DNA of 18,649 bases from JAETTH01 sp964455975. Its GTDB lineage: Bacteria > Bacillota > Clostridia > TANB77 > CAG-508. The notes under the pieces are model-generated. The model was not told where the DNA came from, ran no database searches, and saw only the letters and a list, made by a program, of their open reading frames with translations. Numbering within the stretch: the first letter of the stretch is position 1; every line of letters starts with the position of its first letter. The translations under genes were made by a program, and so were the position numbers. Shown piece after piece: positions 1-7,284 of this stretch. The stretch spans positions 1-18,649 of the forward strand of contig CAYVYP010000027.1 of assembly GCA_964455975.1 (NCBI GenBank), written 5' to 3'.

Positions 1-1
1 A

Positions 2-109
2 GTAAATGTAGTATGTCCTAAATGCGGAAAATCAACAAAAATAGGTTATAAAATAGAAAAAGACGAAAAAGTACGTGTTTGTAAAGAATGCGGAACAAAA
101 ATTAAATAG
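2..109 (+). CDS. rplX: 50S ribosomal protein L24, C-terminal part
   Basis: Only the last 35 codons and a TAG stop are present; the gene begins before the window. The visible tail has the usual L24 ending, with two Cys-x2-Cys pairs (VCPKCGK and VCKECGT) around a GYKI segment. L24 is an early-assembly protein of the large subunit that nucleates folding of 23S rRNA near the exit tunnel. It lies 24 bases upstream of rplE, the standard spc-operon order, so the two are surely co-transcribed. Identification rests on this tail plus the position directly before L5. Confidence 0.9.
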   Translation, partial: VNVVCPKCGKSTKIGYKIEKDEKVRVCKECGTKIK

Positions 110-133
110 TATAGAAAGGAGGATTAAGTTCTA

Positions 134-673
134 ATGGAAAAATTAAAAGAACAATATGGAAAAGAAGTAATAGATGCTTTAATGAAAAAATTTAATTATA
201 AATCAATTATGCAAGTTCCAAGACTTGAAAAAATAGTTATAAATATAGGATTAGGAGATGTAAAAGATAATCCAAAATCATTAGAAAATGCAGTAAACGA
301 TTTAAGTATAATTACAGGTCAAAAGCCAATTATAACTAAAGCGAAAAAAGCTATTGCAGCCTTCAAATTAAGAGAAGGAGTAAATGTAGGATGTAAAGTT
401 ACATTAAGATCAGGAAAAATGTATGATTTTGCATATAAATTATTTAATGTTGCACTTCCAAGAGTAAGAGACTTTAGAGGAGTATCAGCTAACTCATTTG
501 ATGGAAGAGGAAACTATTCAATGGGTATTAAAGAACAATTAATATTCCCAGAAATCGAATATGATAAAGTTGATAAATTAAGAGGTATGGATATAATTTT
601 TGTAACAACAGCTAAAACTGATGAAGAAGCAAAAGAATTATTAAGACTTCTTGGAATGCCATTTGCCAAATAA
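134..673 (+). CDS. rplE: 50S ribosomal protein L5
   Basis: This 179-residue protein has the full expected L5 length. L5 binds 5S rRNA in the central protuberance of the large subunit and contacts P-site tRNA. Family landmarks are the N-terminal MQVPRLEKIVINIGLG stretch, the middle ITKAKKAIAAFKLREG segment, and the LPRVRDFRG and FPEIEYD motifs. The ATG is preceded by AAAGGAGG at 115-122 with ordinary spacing. The gene sits between rplX and rpsN as in other spc operons, and nothing looks unusual. Confidence 0.98.
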   Translation: MEKLKEQYGKEVIDALMKKFNYKSIMQVPRLEKIVINIGLGDVKDNPKSLENAVNDLSIITGQKPIITKAKKAIAAFKLREGVNVGCKVTLRSGKMYDFAYKLFNVALPRVRDFRGVSANSFDGRGNYSMGIKEQLIFPEIEYDKVDKLRGMDIIFVTTAKTDEEAKELLRLLGMPFAK

Positions 674-700
674 AATATATTAAGGAGGAAATAAAAAAAG

Positions 701-886
701 ATGGCTAAAAAATCTTTAAAAATAAAACAACTAAGAACACCTAAATTTTCAACAAGAGCCTATAACAGATGTAAAATCTGTGGAAGACCTCATAGTTATA
801 TTAGAAAATATGGTATATGCCGTGTATGCTTTAGAGAATTAGCACACAAAGGTGAAATACCAGGTGTTAAAAAAGCTAGTTGGTAA
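701..886 (+). CDS. rpsN: 30S ribosomal protein S14, zinc-binding type
   Basis: This 61-residue S14 is the short, zinc-binding (type Z) form. Cys24-x2-Cys27 and Cys40-x2-Cys43 form the zinc ribbon, and the protein ends in the expected GEIPGVKKASW. S14 belongs to the head of the small subunit near the A and P sites. Type Z is zinc-dependent; many Firmicutes keep a second, Cys-less paralogue elsewhere for zinc starvation, which cannot be judged here. The ribosome binding site is AAGGAGG just upstream, and the gene sits between rplE and rpsH in the standard order. Confidence 0.97.
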   Translation: MAKKSLKIKQLRTPKFSTRAYNRCKICGRPHSYIRKYGICRVCFRELAHKGEIPGVKKASW

Positions 887-925
887 AAACTAGTATGAAA
901 TAAAAAAGAAGGAGGGAACGTAAAA

Positions 926-1324
926 GTGAACATTACAGATCCAATAGCAGATATGTTAACAAGAATTAGAAATGCAAACAGTTCAAAACATAAGACAGTA
1001 GATATTCCAGCATCAAATATGAAAAAAGCAATAGCTGAAATCCTATTTAAAGAAGGATATATCAAATCTTATGAGGAAATAAACAATGATAATCAAGGAA
1101 TTATAAGAATAGCTCTAAAATATGATGAAAAAGGAGCAAGAGTAATAGCTGGTTTAAAAAGAATTAGTAAACCAGGATTAAGAGTATATGCAGCATGTGA
1201 AGAATTACCAAAAGTATTAAATGGTCTAGGAATAGCTTTAATTTCAACATCAAAAGGAATAAAAACAGATAAAGAAGCAAGATTAGAAGGTATGGGCGGA
1301 GAAGTTCTAGCTTATATTTGGTAG
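926..1324 (+). CDS. rpsH: 30S ribosomal protein S8
   Basis: This 132-residue protein has the normal S8 length. S8 is a primary binder of the central domain of 16S rRNA, and in E. coli it is the translational repressor of the spc operon. Recognisable parts are the N-terminal ITDPIADMLTRIRNA and the C-terminal GLGIALISTSKGIKTDKEA followed by GGEVLAYIW. The start is GTG at 926, set by AAGGAGGG at 909-916; no nearer ATG fits. It is followed 24 bases later by rplF. Confidence 0.98.
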   Translation: MNITDPIADMLTRIRNANSSKHKTVDIPASNMKKAIAEILFKEGYIKSYEEINNDNQGIIRIALKYDEKGARVIAGLKRISKPGLRVYAACEELPKVLNGLGIALISTSKGIKTDKEARLEGMGGEVLAYIW

Positions 1325-1348
1325 AAAATATAGAAAGGAGAAAACAAA

Positions 1349-1888
1349 ATGTCAAGAATAGGAAACAAACCTATTACAGTACCAGAAGGTGTTGAAGTTA
1401 AATTAGACGGAAACAAAATTACTGTAAAAGGACCTAAAGGAACTCTTGAAAGAGAAATACATAGCAATATGACAGTAAAATTAGAAAATAATGTAATAAC
1501 AGTTACAAGACCTAATGATGATCCTAAAAATGCTAGTTTACATGGACTTTCAAGAACTTTAATAAATAATATGATTGAAGGAGTAACAAAGGAATACTCT
1601 AAAACATTAGAAATTAATGGAGTTGGATATAGAGCACAAAAACAAGGAAATAACCTAGTTTTAAACTTAGGATATTCACATCCAGTTAATTTCGAAGCAC
1701 CAGCAGGAATAACATTTGAATTACCAAATCCAAACTTATTAATAGTAAAAGGAATTGATAAAGAATTAGTTGGTCAAACAGCAGCAGTTATCAGAACAAA
1801 AAGACCACCAGAAGTATATAGAGGAAAAGGTATTAAATATTCTGATGAAGTTATTAGACGTAAAGAAGGTAAAGCTGGTAAAAAATAA
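1349..1888 (+). CDS. rplF: 50S ribosomal protein L6
   Basis: This 179-residue protein is full length for L6, a two-domain protein near the factor-binding and GTPase-associated region of the large subunit. It begins MSRIGNKPI and carries the second-domain signature GVGYRAQKQG, followed by the C-terminal KRPPEVYRGKGIKY motif. A GAAAGGAG ribosome binding site precedes the ATG. The 84-base gap to rplR is the longest early gap in this operon and contains a perfect 9-bp inverted repeat, listed separately. Confidence 0.98.
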   Translation: MSRIGNKPITVPEGVEVKLDGNKITVKGPKGTLEREIHSNMTVKLENNVITVTRPNDDPKNASLHGLSRTLINNMIEGVTKEYSKTLEINGVGYRAQKQGNNLVLNLGYSHPVNFEAPAGITFELPNPNLLIVKGIDKELVGQTAAVIRTKRPPEVYRGKGIKYSDEVIRRKEGKAGKK

Positions 1889-1926
1889 AATTTGAGTTAA
1901 ATAACTAATTTAAATTTATTTTTACA

Positions 1927-1954
1927 AAAAGTTTTCAAATAATCTAAAACTTTT
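1927..1954 (+). promoter_or_regulatory. Inverted repeat in the rplR leader
   Basis: AAAAGTTTT at 1927-1935 and AAAACTTTT at 1946-1954 are perfect complements with a 10-base loop, ending 6-7 bases before the GGAAAGGAG of rplR. It lacks a following T-run, so it is not an obvious terminator. It could modulate translation of rplR or act as an RNA processing site. It is AT-rich and only moderately stable, so a chance hairpin is possible. Confidence 0.35.
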
Positions 1955-1972
1955 AGTGGAAAGGAGAAAAAA

Positions 1973-2332
1973 ATGATTAAGAAAATTAATAGAAAAGAAC
2001 AAAGAGAAAGAAGACATATAAGAGTTCGTACAAAAATTAGTGGAACAGCTGATAGACCAAGATTATGTGTTTATAGAAGTAATACAAATCTTTATGTTCA
2101 AATTATAGATGATGTAGCAGCTAATACATTAGTAGCAGCTTCAACATTAGATAAAGAAATAAAAGAAAAACATGCAAATAAAGAATCTGCTAAAGAATTA
2201 GGAACATTAATTGCTAAAAAAGCATTAGAAAAAAATATCAAATCAGTAGTATTTGATAGAGGTGGATATTTATATCATGGTGTTATAAAAGAATTAGCAG
2301 AAGCTGCAAGACAAGCAGGTTTAGAATTCTAA
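1973..2332 (+). CDS. rplR: 50S ribosomal protein L18
   Basis: This 119-residue L18 is of normal length. L18 binds 5S rRNA with L5 and L25 in the central protuberance. It has the basic N-terminal tail (MIKKINRKEQRERRHIRVR), the PRLCVYRSNTNLYVQIIDD core strand segment, and the C-terminal VVFDRGGYLYHGVIKELA signature. GGAAAGGAG lies just upstream of the ATG. rpsE follows 28 bases later. Confidence 0.98.
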   Translation: MIKKINRKEQRERRHIRVRTKISGTADRPRLCVYRSNTNLYVQIIDDVAANTLVAASTLDKEIKEKHANKESAKELGTLIAKKALEKNIKSVVFDRGGYLYHGVIKELAEAARQAGLEF

Positions 2333-2360
2333 AAATAATAGAAAGGAGAACATTTAATAA

Positions 2361-2849
2361 ATGGAAGAAGTACAAAACGAGTTAAAAGAAAAAGTTGTTG
2401 CTATTAACAGAGTTGCTAAAGTTGTTAAAGGTGGTAGAACTTTTAGATTTAGCGCAGTTGTAGTTGTTGGAGATGAAAATGGACACGTTGGAGTTGGAAA
2501 TGGTAAAGCTTCAGAAGTTCCAGATGCAATCAAAAAAGCTATAGAAGAAGCTAAAAAGAACTTAGTAGAAGTTCCTGTTGTTGGAACAACTATTCCTCAT
2601 GAATTAATAGGTGAATTTGGAAGTGCTCATGTTATGTTAAAACCAGCAGAAGAAGGAACTGGAGTTATAGCAGGAGGAAGCGTAAGACCAGTATTAGAAC
2701 TTGCAGGTTATAAAGATATAAGAACTAAAGTTATTGGAACAAACAACCCAAGAAACGTTGTATATGCTACAATAAATGGTCTTAAAAACATGAAAACTAT
2801 TGAACAAATAGCTAAAAAAAGAGGAAAAAAAGTAGAAGAAATAATGTAA
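2361..2849 (+). CDS. rpsE: 30S ribosomal protein S5
   Basis: This 162-residue protein matches S5 in length and motifs. The double-stranded RNA-binding N-terminal domain includes VAKVVKGGRTFRFSAVVVVG, and the C-terminal domain includes GTGVIAGGSVRPVLELAG. S5 sits on the solvent face near the mRNA entry site and influences decoding accuracy. The AAAGGAG ribosome binding site is about 12 bases from the ATG, slightly far. Downstream, only 37 bases separate it from rplO; the rpmD gene (L30) that usually occupies this place is missing. Confidence 0.98.
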   Translation: MEEVQNELKEKVVAINRVAKVVKGGRTFRFSAVVVVGDENGHVGVGNGKASEVPDAIKKAIEEAKKNLVEVPVVGTTIPHELIGEFGSAHVMLKPAEEGTGVIAGGSVRPVLELAGYKDIRTKVIGTNNPRNVVYATINGLKNMKTIEQIAKKRGKKVEEIM

Positions 2850-2886
2850 TTAAACATATAAGATAAATTAAGGAGGTGTAATCATA

Positions 2887-3282
2887 ATGAAAATAGATGA
2901 ATTAAAACCAGCAATGAAATCTGAATCTAGAACAAGAGTTGGACGTGGAGTTGGATCTGGATTAGGAAAAACTTCAGGAAGAGGTCATAAAGGTCAAAAA
3001 GCAAGATCTGGTGGCGGAGTAAGAAGAGGTTTTGAAGGTGGTCAAACACCATTATATAGAAGATTACCAAAAAGAGGATTTACTAATATTCATGCTAAAA
3101 ATTATACAGAAGTAACTTTAAAAATGTTAAATAAATCTGAAGCTACTGAAGTTTCAGCAGAAACATTAATTAAAGAAGGTATAATTAGTAAAGCAAATGA
3201 TGGAATAGTAATACTTGCAACAGGTACTTTAGAAAAGAAATTAACAGTTAAAGATTTACAGCATCAGCTAAAGAAAAAATAG
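2887..3282 (+). CDS. rplO: 50S ribosomal protein L15, tail out of frame
   Basis: L15 is a late-assembly large-subunit protein. The N-terminal glycine- and arginine-rich extension (GRGVGSGLGKTSGRGHKG) and the core (RRLPKRGFTNI) are typical. The zero frame runs through EKKLTVK and then ends with the atypical DLQHQLKKK and a TAG at 3280-3282, giving 131 residues against about 146 in relatives. The expected L15 ending, TASAKEKIEALGGKAEVI, is intact in another frame at 3258-3311, followed by TAA at 3312-3314, directly before the secY start. A net loss of bases near 3250-3254, about 7 relative to Bacillus L15, explains this. It could be a true mutation or an assembly error. The site does not resemble a slippery heptamer. 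Confidence 0.9.
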   Translation: MKIDELKPAMKSESRTRVGRGVGSGLGKTSGRGHKGQKARSGGGVRRGFEGGQTPLYRRLPKRGFTNIHAKNYTEVTLKMLNKSEATEVSAETLIKEGIISKANDGIVILATGTLEKKLTVKDLQHQLKKK

Positions 3283-3314
3283 AAGCTTTAGGCGGAAAGG
3301 CAGAGGTGATTTAA

Positions 3315-4637
3315 TTGTTTAAAACTATAAAAAATGCATTAAAAACACCTGAAGTAAGAAAAAAATTATTGTATACACTAATACTAATTATAATATTTAG
3401 ATTTGGTTGCTTTATAACTGTACCAGGAGTAGATGTAGTAGCTTTAAATGAAGCAATGAGCTCATCTAGCCAAGGTTTAGGAGGACTTATAGATATAATC
3501 TCAGGAGGAGCATTTTCTAGATTTTCTATATTTGCTATGACAATAAGTCCATATATTACAGCAACAATAGTTATGCAATTGTTAGGCATGGTAATTCCAG
3601 CTTTAGAAAAATTATCTAAAGAAGGTGGAGAAGAAGGCCGTAACAAAATGAATAGATATACTAAAATAGTTACTATTATTTTAGCAATAATAGAAGGAAC
3701 AGGTTTATATTTATCATATAAATCATCTGGTATATTTATAGGATCAGGATTCTTAACAGGATTTATAGTAGTACTTTCATTAGTTGCAGGAACAGCATTT
3801 TTAATGTGGCTTGGAGAACAAATTACAAGTAAAGGTATTGGAAATGGAATTTCAATAATAATCTTTATAGGTATAATTTCAGGACTTCCAAGTGGAGCTA
3901 CAACAATATGGAATTTAATTTTTGCAAATGGAGTGTTTAGTACAACAGGACTTTTAACAGCATTAGGAATAGTTATAGGAGCAATTTTATTAATAGCAGG
4001 AGTTGTATTTGTACAACAAGCTGAAAGAAAAGTTCCAGTACAATATGCTAAAAAAGTAGTTGGAAGAAAAATGTATGGTGGACAAAATACACATATACCA
4101 TTAAAACTTGCTATGGCAGGTGTAATGCCAGTTATTTTTGCATCATCATTTATGACATTTCCAGCAATGATAATTCAAATGTTTGTAAAAGACATAGCAT
4201 CACAAACAGGATTTTTAGCAGGACTATATAAATTTTCAATTGCTACATCATCATCAAGTGTAGGAATAGGATATTCAATAGCAAATGCATTAGTTTACTT
4301 ATTACTTATAGTAGGATTTACATTCTTCTATACATATGTAACATTTAATCCTGCAGAAGTATCAAATAATATTAAGAAAAATGGTGGATTTATACCTGGA
4401 ATAAGAGCAGGAAAGCCTACAACAGACTATTTATCATCAATAATATCTAAACTAACATGGTTTGGAGGATTATTCTTAGCATTAATAGCAATACTTCCAA
4501 TGTTATTAAGATTTACAAGCTTAAATATCACATTTGGTGGTACAGCAATATTAATCGTAGTTGGTGTTGCATTAGAAACAGTACAACAATTAGAATCTCA
4601 ACTAGTAATGAGACATTACAAAGGATTCTTAGAATAG
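3315..4637 (+). CDS. secY: Preprotein translocase subunit SecY
   Basis: SecY is the channel subunit of the SecYEG protein-conducting pore in the cytoplasmic membrane. The 440-residue product has the usual ten hydrophobic segments. The first includes LILIIIFRFGCFITVPGVD, and the plug and TM2 region follow with SGGAFSRFSIFAMTISPYI. The conserved cytoplasmic loop motif RKVPVQYAKK and the late FNPAEVSNNIKKNGGFIPGIR segment are clear. The start is TTG at 3315, supported by GAGGTGAT at 3303-3310, which lies inside the ancestral end of rplO. Translational coupling to rplO is therefore likely. A strong terminator follows 10 bases after the stop. Confidence 0.98.
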   Translation: MFKTIKNALKTPEVRKKLLYTLILIIIFRFGCFITVPGVDVVALNEAMSSSSQGLGGLIDIISGGAFSRFSIFAMTISPYITATIVMQLLGMVIPALEKLSKEGGEEGRNKMNRYTKIVTIILAIIEGTGLYLSYKSSGIFIGSGFLTGFIVVLSLVAGTAFLMWLGEQITSKGIGNGISIIIFIGIISGLPSGATTIWNLIFANGVFSTTGLLTALGIVIGAILLIAGVVFVQQAERKVPVQYAKKVVGRKMYGGQNTHIPLKLAMAGVMPVIFASSFMTFPAMIIQMFVKDIASQTGFLAGLYKFSIATSSSSVGIGYSIANALVYLLLIVGFTFFYTYVTFNPAEVSNNIKKNGGFIPGIRAGKPTTDYLSSIISKLTWFGGLFLALIAILPMLLRFTSLNITFGGTAILIVVGVALETVQQLESQLVMRHYKGFLE

Positions 4638-4643
4638 AATATA

Positions 4644-4691
4644 AAAATTAGAAGCCTAAAGAAGCAAATTATTCTTGCTTCTAATTTTTTT
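4644..4691 (+). terminator. Terminator after secY
   Basis: AATTAGAAGC at 4646-4655 and GCTTCTAATT at 4677-4686 form a perfect 10-bp stem. A second stem (AAGAA/TTCTT) lies inside the loop, and a run of T follows. It ends the spc operon at secY, so adk and map are in separate transcription units here. Confidence 0.85.
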
Positions 4692-4740
4692 GTCCAATTG
4701 GGGACGTTTCTCAATTGGACATTTTGTCCAATTTGGGACA
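4691..4740 (+). repeat. Compound palindromic repeat TGTCCAATT/AATTGGACA
   Basis: TGTCCAATTG at 4691-4700 is exactly complementary to CAATTGGACA at 4712-4721. AATTGGACA at 4713-4721 can instead pair with a second TGTCCAATT at 4725-4733, across a 3-base loop. TGTCC/GGACA at 4725-4740 forms a third option. The unit is GC-richer than its surroundings. It sits precisely between the spc terminator and the nucleotidyltransferase cassette, and looks like an intergenic palindromic or miniature mobile repeat; family not identified. Confidence 0.6.
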
Positions 4741-4759
4741 GGTCTGATAAAAATAAATA

Positions 4760-4788
4760 TTGATAAATTATGATAAATAGTATAAAAT
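4760..4788 (+). promoter_or_regulatory. Possible promoter of the nucleotidyltransferase cassette
   Basis: TTGATA at 4760-4765 and TAAAAT at 4783-4788 are separated by 17 bases. It follows the secY terminator and precedes the AAAGGAGG ribosome binding site at 4795-4802, so the 5' leader would be very short. In such AT-rich DNA partial matches are common. Confidence 0.4.
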
Positions 4789-4811
4789 ATCTTTAAAGGA
4801 GGAAATACCTT

Positions 4812-5318
4812 ATGATTAAAGATAATATTATAGAAGTATTGCGTGAAATGGAGGAAGTAACTAAATTATTTAAATTAGAGCCATTTGATATTTATTTAAT
4901 AGGAGGAAGTGCCTGCATATTGGGCGAATATACTACAAGAGCAACTATGGATATAGATTTTATAGATTTAGGTTATCCTGCTAAATACGGAAAAGTTTTT
5001 GTTTTATTAAGAGATTATGATATGTTAGAATATCAAAGTACTTTGATTTCTCCATCATATAAAAAAAGAGCTATTAAATTAAAAAATTTTGAATATATAA
5101 ATGTATATATTTTATCAAAAGAAGATGTAATAGCTAGTAAAATAATAAGACTTGCAAAAAAAGATATAGATGATTTAAATGAAATTGTACCAAAGTGCAA
5201 TAAAAAAGTTCTAAATGAAATAATTGATGAAATAATAGATAGAAATGATTTATTTGAAAGTAAAAAAGAAGAATTTATGATAAAATTAAAAAAATTTAAG
5301 GAGTTATATGATGTATAG
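4812..5318 (+). CDS. Nucleotidyltransferase-fold protein (DUF6036/AbiEii-like)
   Basis: The 168-residue product has the signature of the minimal nucleotidyltransferase superfamily: IGGSA at residues 30-34 and the metal-binding pair D47-I-D49 in RATMDIDFID. The later ILSKEDVIASKIIRL...KDIDDL helix pattern is typical of AbiEii/DUF6036-type enzymes. Such proteins transfer nucleotides to RNA or protein, and several are toxins or defence effectors with a small partner gene; the substrate here is unknown. It overlaps the next gene by 11 bases, indicating tight translational coupling. Position is odd: this cassette separates secY from adk, which usually adjoin. The start is ATG after AAAGGAGG. Family is fairly secure, function is not. 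Confidence 0.7.
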   Translation: MIKDNIIEVLREMEEVTKLFKLEPFDIYLIGGSACILGEYTTRATMDIDFIDLGYPAKYGKVFVLLRDYDMLEYQSTLISPSYKKRAIKLKNFEYINVYILSKEDVIASKIIRLAKKDIDDLNEIVPKCNKKVLNEIIDEIIDRNDLFESKKEEFMIKLKKFKELYDV

Positions 5319-5646
5319 AATTTTTTGTGAAAGTTATAAAAATTTTATTAATTCAATTGATTTGGAAAATGCAAGAGTAGAGATTGCTAAACCATTAAAA
5401 CTGATAACAGATATTGAAACATATAAAATAGAAGAAAAAAAAGAAAGTGAAATATATAAAAAAATATGTGATTTAATATATTTTATGGAACAAAATGTAG
5501 AAAAATTTCCAAAATTTAGAGCATTTTTATGGACGTTAGAATCAAGAAATATGATTGGAAAAAAATACGATGTGTCAGTAATAGAAGAATTAAATGAACA
5601 AAGTAAATTAATAAATTCATTTTTAAAATTAGCATATTGGTATTAA
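5308..5646 (+). CDS. Unknown partner protein of the nucleotidyltransferase
   Basis: I do not recognise this 112-residue protein. It is mostly helical by composition, rich in Lys/Glu, with an aromatic MMYRIFCESYKNFI start and an LKLAYWY end, and with no signal peptide or membrane segment. There is no HEPN-like Rx4-6H motif. It overlaps the preceding nucleotidyltransferase gene; AAGGAG at 5298-5303 favours the second ATG (5311) as the true start, one codon in. By neighbourhood it could be the antitoxin or regulatory partner, but that is inference from gene pairing only. Confidence 0.6.
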   Translation: MMYRIFCESYKNFINSIDLENARVEIAKPLKLITDIETYKIEEKKESEIYKKICDLIYFMEQNVEKFPKFRAFLWTLESRNMIGKKYDVSVIEELNEQSKLINSFLKLAYWY

Positions 5647-5699
5647 AAAGTTCTATTAAACATTGAATAAAATAAATATATATAAAGGAGGATTTGCAT

Positions 5700-6362
5700 A
5701 TGTATATTATAATGTTAGGAAAACCAGGTTCAGGAAAAGGAACAGTAGGAAAATTATTATCACAAGAACTTGGAATTATTCATATATCAAGTGGAGAAAT
5801 ATTTAGAAGCTACATACAATCACAAGGAGAAATAGGAAAAGAAATAGATAAATATGTATCTAAAGGTTTATTAGTGCCAGATGAATTAGCAATTAGAATA
5901 ATAGAAAAAAGATTACTAGAAGAAGATTGTAAAAATGGGGCTATTTTAGATGGATTTCCAAGAACTAAAATGCAAGCAATAGAATTAGATGAATTTTTGT
6001 TAGAAGAAGGAAAAAAGATAGATATAGCAGTAGAGTTAGACTTATCTGATCAAGATATAATAGATAGAATTTCAAAAAGAATGACATGTCCTAATAAAGA
6101 TTGCAGAGAAATATATAATTTAGAATTTAGACCACCACAAGTGGATGGAATATGTGATAAATGTGGCTCGAAATTAGAGAAAAGAGAAGATGATAATGAG
6201 CAAACTGTAAAGCAAAGATTAGAAACATATCACAGAATTTCAGAAAAACTTATAAAATACTATAAATCACAAGATTTATTATATAAAGTTAAATGGAATA
6301 TTCGTTCAGATGTGACTTCAGAAGATATAGCACAAGAAGTAAAAGAATATTTAGGAAAATAA
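5700..6362 (+). CDS. adk: Adenylate kinase
   Basis: Adenylate kinase interconverts ATP + AMP and 2 ADP in the cytosol. The P-loop GKPGSGKGT lies at residues 7-15, the AMP-binding DGFPRT near residue 83, and the LID domain carries four cysteines (CPNKDC and CDKC), so it is the zinc-binding form. Length is 220 residues, as expected for the long bacterial type. ATG at 5700 is preferred over the in-frame TTG at 5694 because AAAGGAGG ends at 5691, leaving 8 bases to the ATG but only 2 to the TTG. A terminator follows directly. Confidence 0.96.
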   Translation: MYIIMLGKPGSGKGTVGKLLSQELGIIHISSGEIFRSYIQSQGEIGKEIDKYVSKGLLVPDELAIRIIEKRLLEEDCKNGAILDGFPRTKMQAIELDEFLLEEGKKIDIAVELDLSDQDIIDRISKRMTCPNKDCREIYNLEFRPPQVDGICDKCGSKLEKREDDNEQTVKQRLETYHRISEKLIKYYKSQDLLYKVKWNIRSDVTSEDIAQEVKEYLGK

Positions 6363-6373
6363 AAATTATAATT

Positions 6374-6412
6374 AAAAAAGAGCTTGAAATCCCTTGATTT
6401 TAAGCTCTTTTT
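6374..6412 (+). terminator. Terminator between adk and map
   Basis: AAAAGAGCTT at 6376-6385 pairs perfectly with AAGCTCTTTT at 6402-6411. The inner bases GAAATC and GATTTT extend the stem by six more pairs with one G-U, leaving a 4-base loop. T-rich sequence closes it. It separates adk from map. Confidence 0.8.
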
Positions 6413-6446
6413 GGTGTAAAATATAATTATTGGGGGAATTTGGAAA

Positions 6447-7217
6447 ATGGTAACAATTAAATCAAAAAAAGAAATAGAAGAAATGAAAGAGGTTTGCAAG
6501 GTTGCTGCTTTAACACAAAAGGCAATTGAAGAAGCTATAAGACCTGGAATTTCAACATTAGAATTAGATAAAATAGCAGAAGATACAATGAAAAAATATG
6601 GAGCTATACCTGCAGAAAAAGGATATCCAAGTGGAGTAAAAGGAGTTCCAGCATTTCCAGGTTCTATTTGTGCATCTATAAATGATGAGGTAATTCATGG
6701 AATACCTTCTAAAAGAGCAATTTTAAGAGATGGAGATATAGTAAGCATAGATTTAGTAGCTCTAAAAAATGGATTTAATGGAGATTGTGCTAGAACTTAT
6801 ATTGTAGGAAATATAGATAAACAAACTAAAAAATTAGTAGATATAACAAAACAAGCATTTTTTGAGGGAATAAAATTTGCTAAAAAGGGAAATAGAATAG
6901 GTGATGTTTCTCATGCAATAGGAGAATTTGTAGAAAAAAATGGATTTAATGTTGTAAGAGAATTTCAAGGACATGGTATTGGAAGACAAATGCATGAAGA
7001 CCCTGGCATTCCAAATTACGGAAAAGCAGGAAGAGGAGTAAGACTTGAACCAGGTATGACTCTAGCAATAGAACCAATGGTAATGGCAGGAACAAATGAA
7101 ATTTTAGAATTAGATGATGGTTGGACAATTGTAACTGAAGATGGAAAAAATGCAGCTCATTATGAAAATACAATTTTAATTACAGAAAATGAGCCAGAAA
7201 TCTTGACAATGCTTTAA
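6447..7217 (+). CDS. map: Methionine aminopeptidase, type I
   Basis: This enzyme removes the initiator methionine from new proteins. The 256-residue product shows the five metal ligands of the pita-bread fold: D102, D113, H176 (in GHGIGRQMHEDP), E209 (in LAIEPMV) and E240 (in HYENTILITE). H84 is the usual substrate-contact histidine. There is no N-terminal zinc/SH3 extension, as in the short type Ia form. The ribosome binding site is weak (GGGGGAATTTGGAAA before the ATG). TATAAT at 6422-6427, just after the adk terminator, may be its -10 element. The end of the gene contains the promoter for infA. Confidence 0.96.
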   Translation: MVTIKSKKEIEEMKEVCKVAALTQKAIEEAIRPGISTLELDKIAEDTMKKYGAIPAEKGYPSGVKGVPAFPGSICASINDEVIHGIPSKRAILRDGDIVSIDLVALKNGFNGDCARTYIVGNIDKQTKKLVDITKQAFFEGIKFAKKGNRIGDVSHAIGEFVEKNGFNVVREFQGHGIGRQMHEDPGIPNYGKAGRGVRLEPGMTLAIEPMVMAGTNEILELDDGWTIVTEDGKNAAHYENTILITENEPEILTML

Positions 7218-7231
7218 TCTTGATATATAAT
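7203..7231 (+). promoter_or_regulatory. Consensus sigma-A promoter for infA and the alpha operon
   Basis: TTGACA at 7203-7208 and TATAAT at 7226-7231 are both perfect and separated by exactly 17 bases. The -35 lies within the last codons of map and the -10 just after its stop. Transcription should start near 7238, leaving about 47 bases of leader before the infA GTG. This is the best promoter in the window. Confidence 0.85.
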
Positions 7232-7284
7232 GTATAAGCTATTGTTAAAAATGGGTAATTTATACTCTAAGGAGGAAAAACAAA

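Noticed and set aside
796..1065. Antisense open frames over ribosomal and other genes
   Set aside because: They lie opposite well-identified genes, lack ribosome binding sites, and have low-complexity Leu/Phe-rich translations typical of AT-rich shadows.
3246..3260. Programmed -1 frameshift in rplO
   Set aside because: GTT AAA G offers poor re-pairing (the AAA-reading tRNA would move to TAA) and no strong downstream structure is visible, so a deletion or assembly error is more likely.
4691..4740. CRISPR array
   Set aside because: The repeats are palindromic, overlapping and without regularly spaced unique spacers; no cas genes are nearby.
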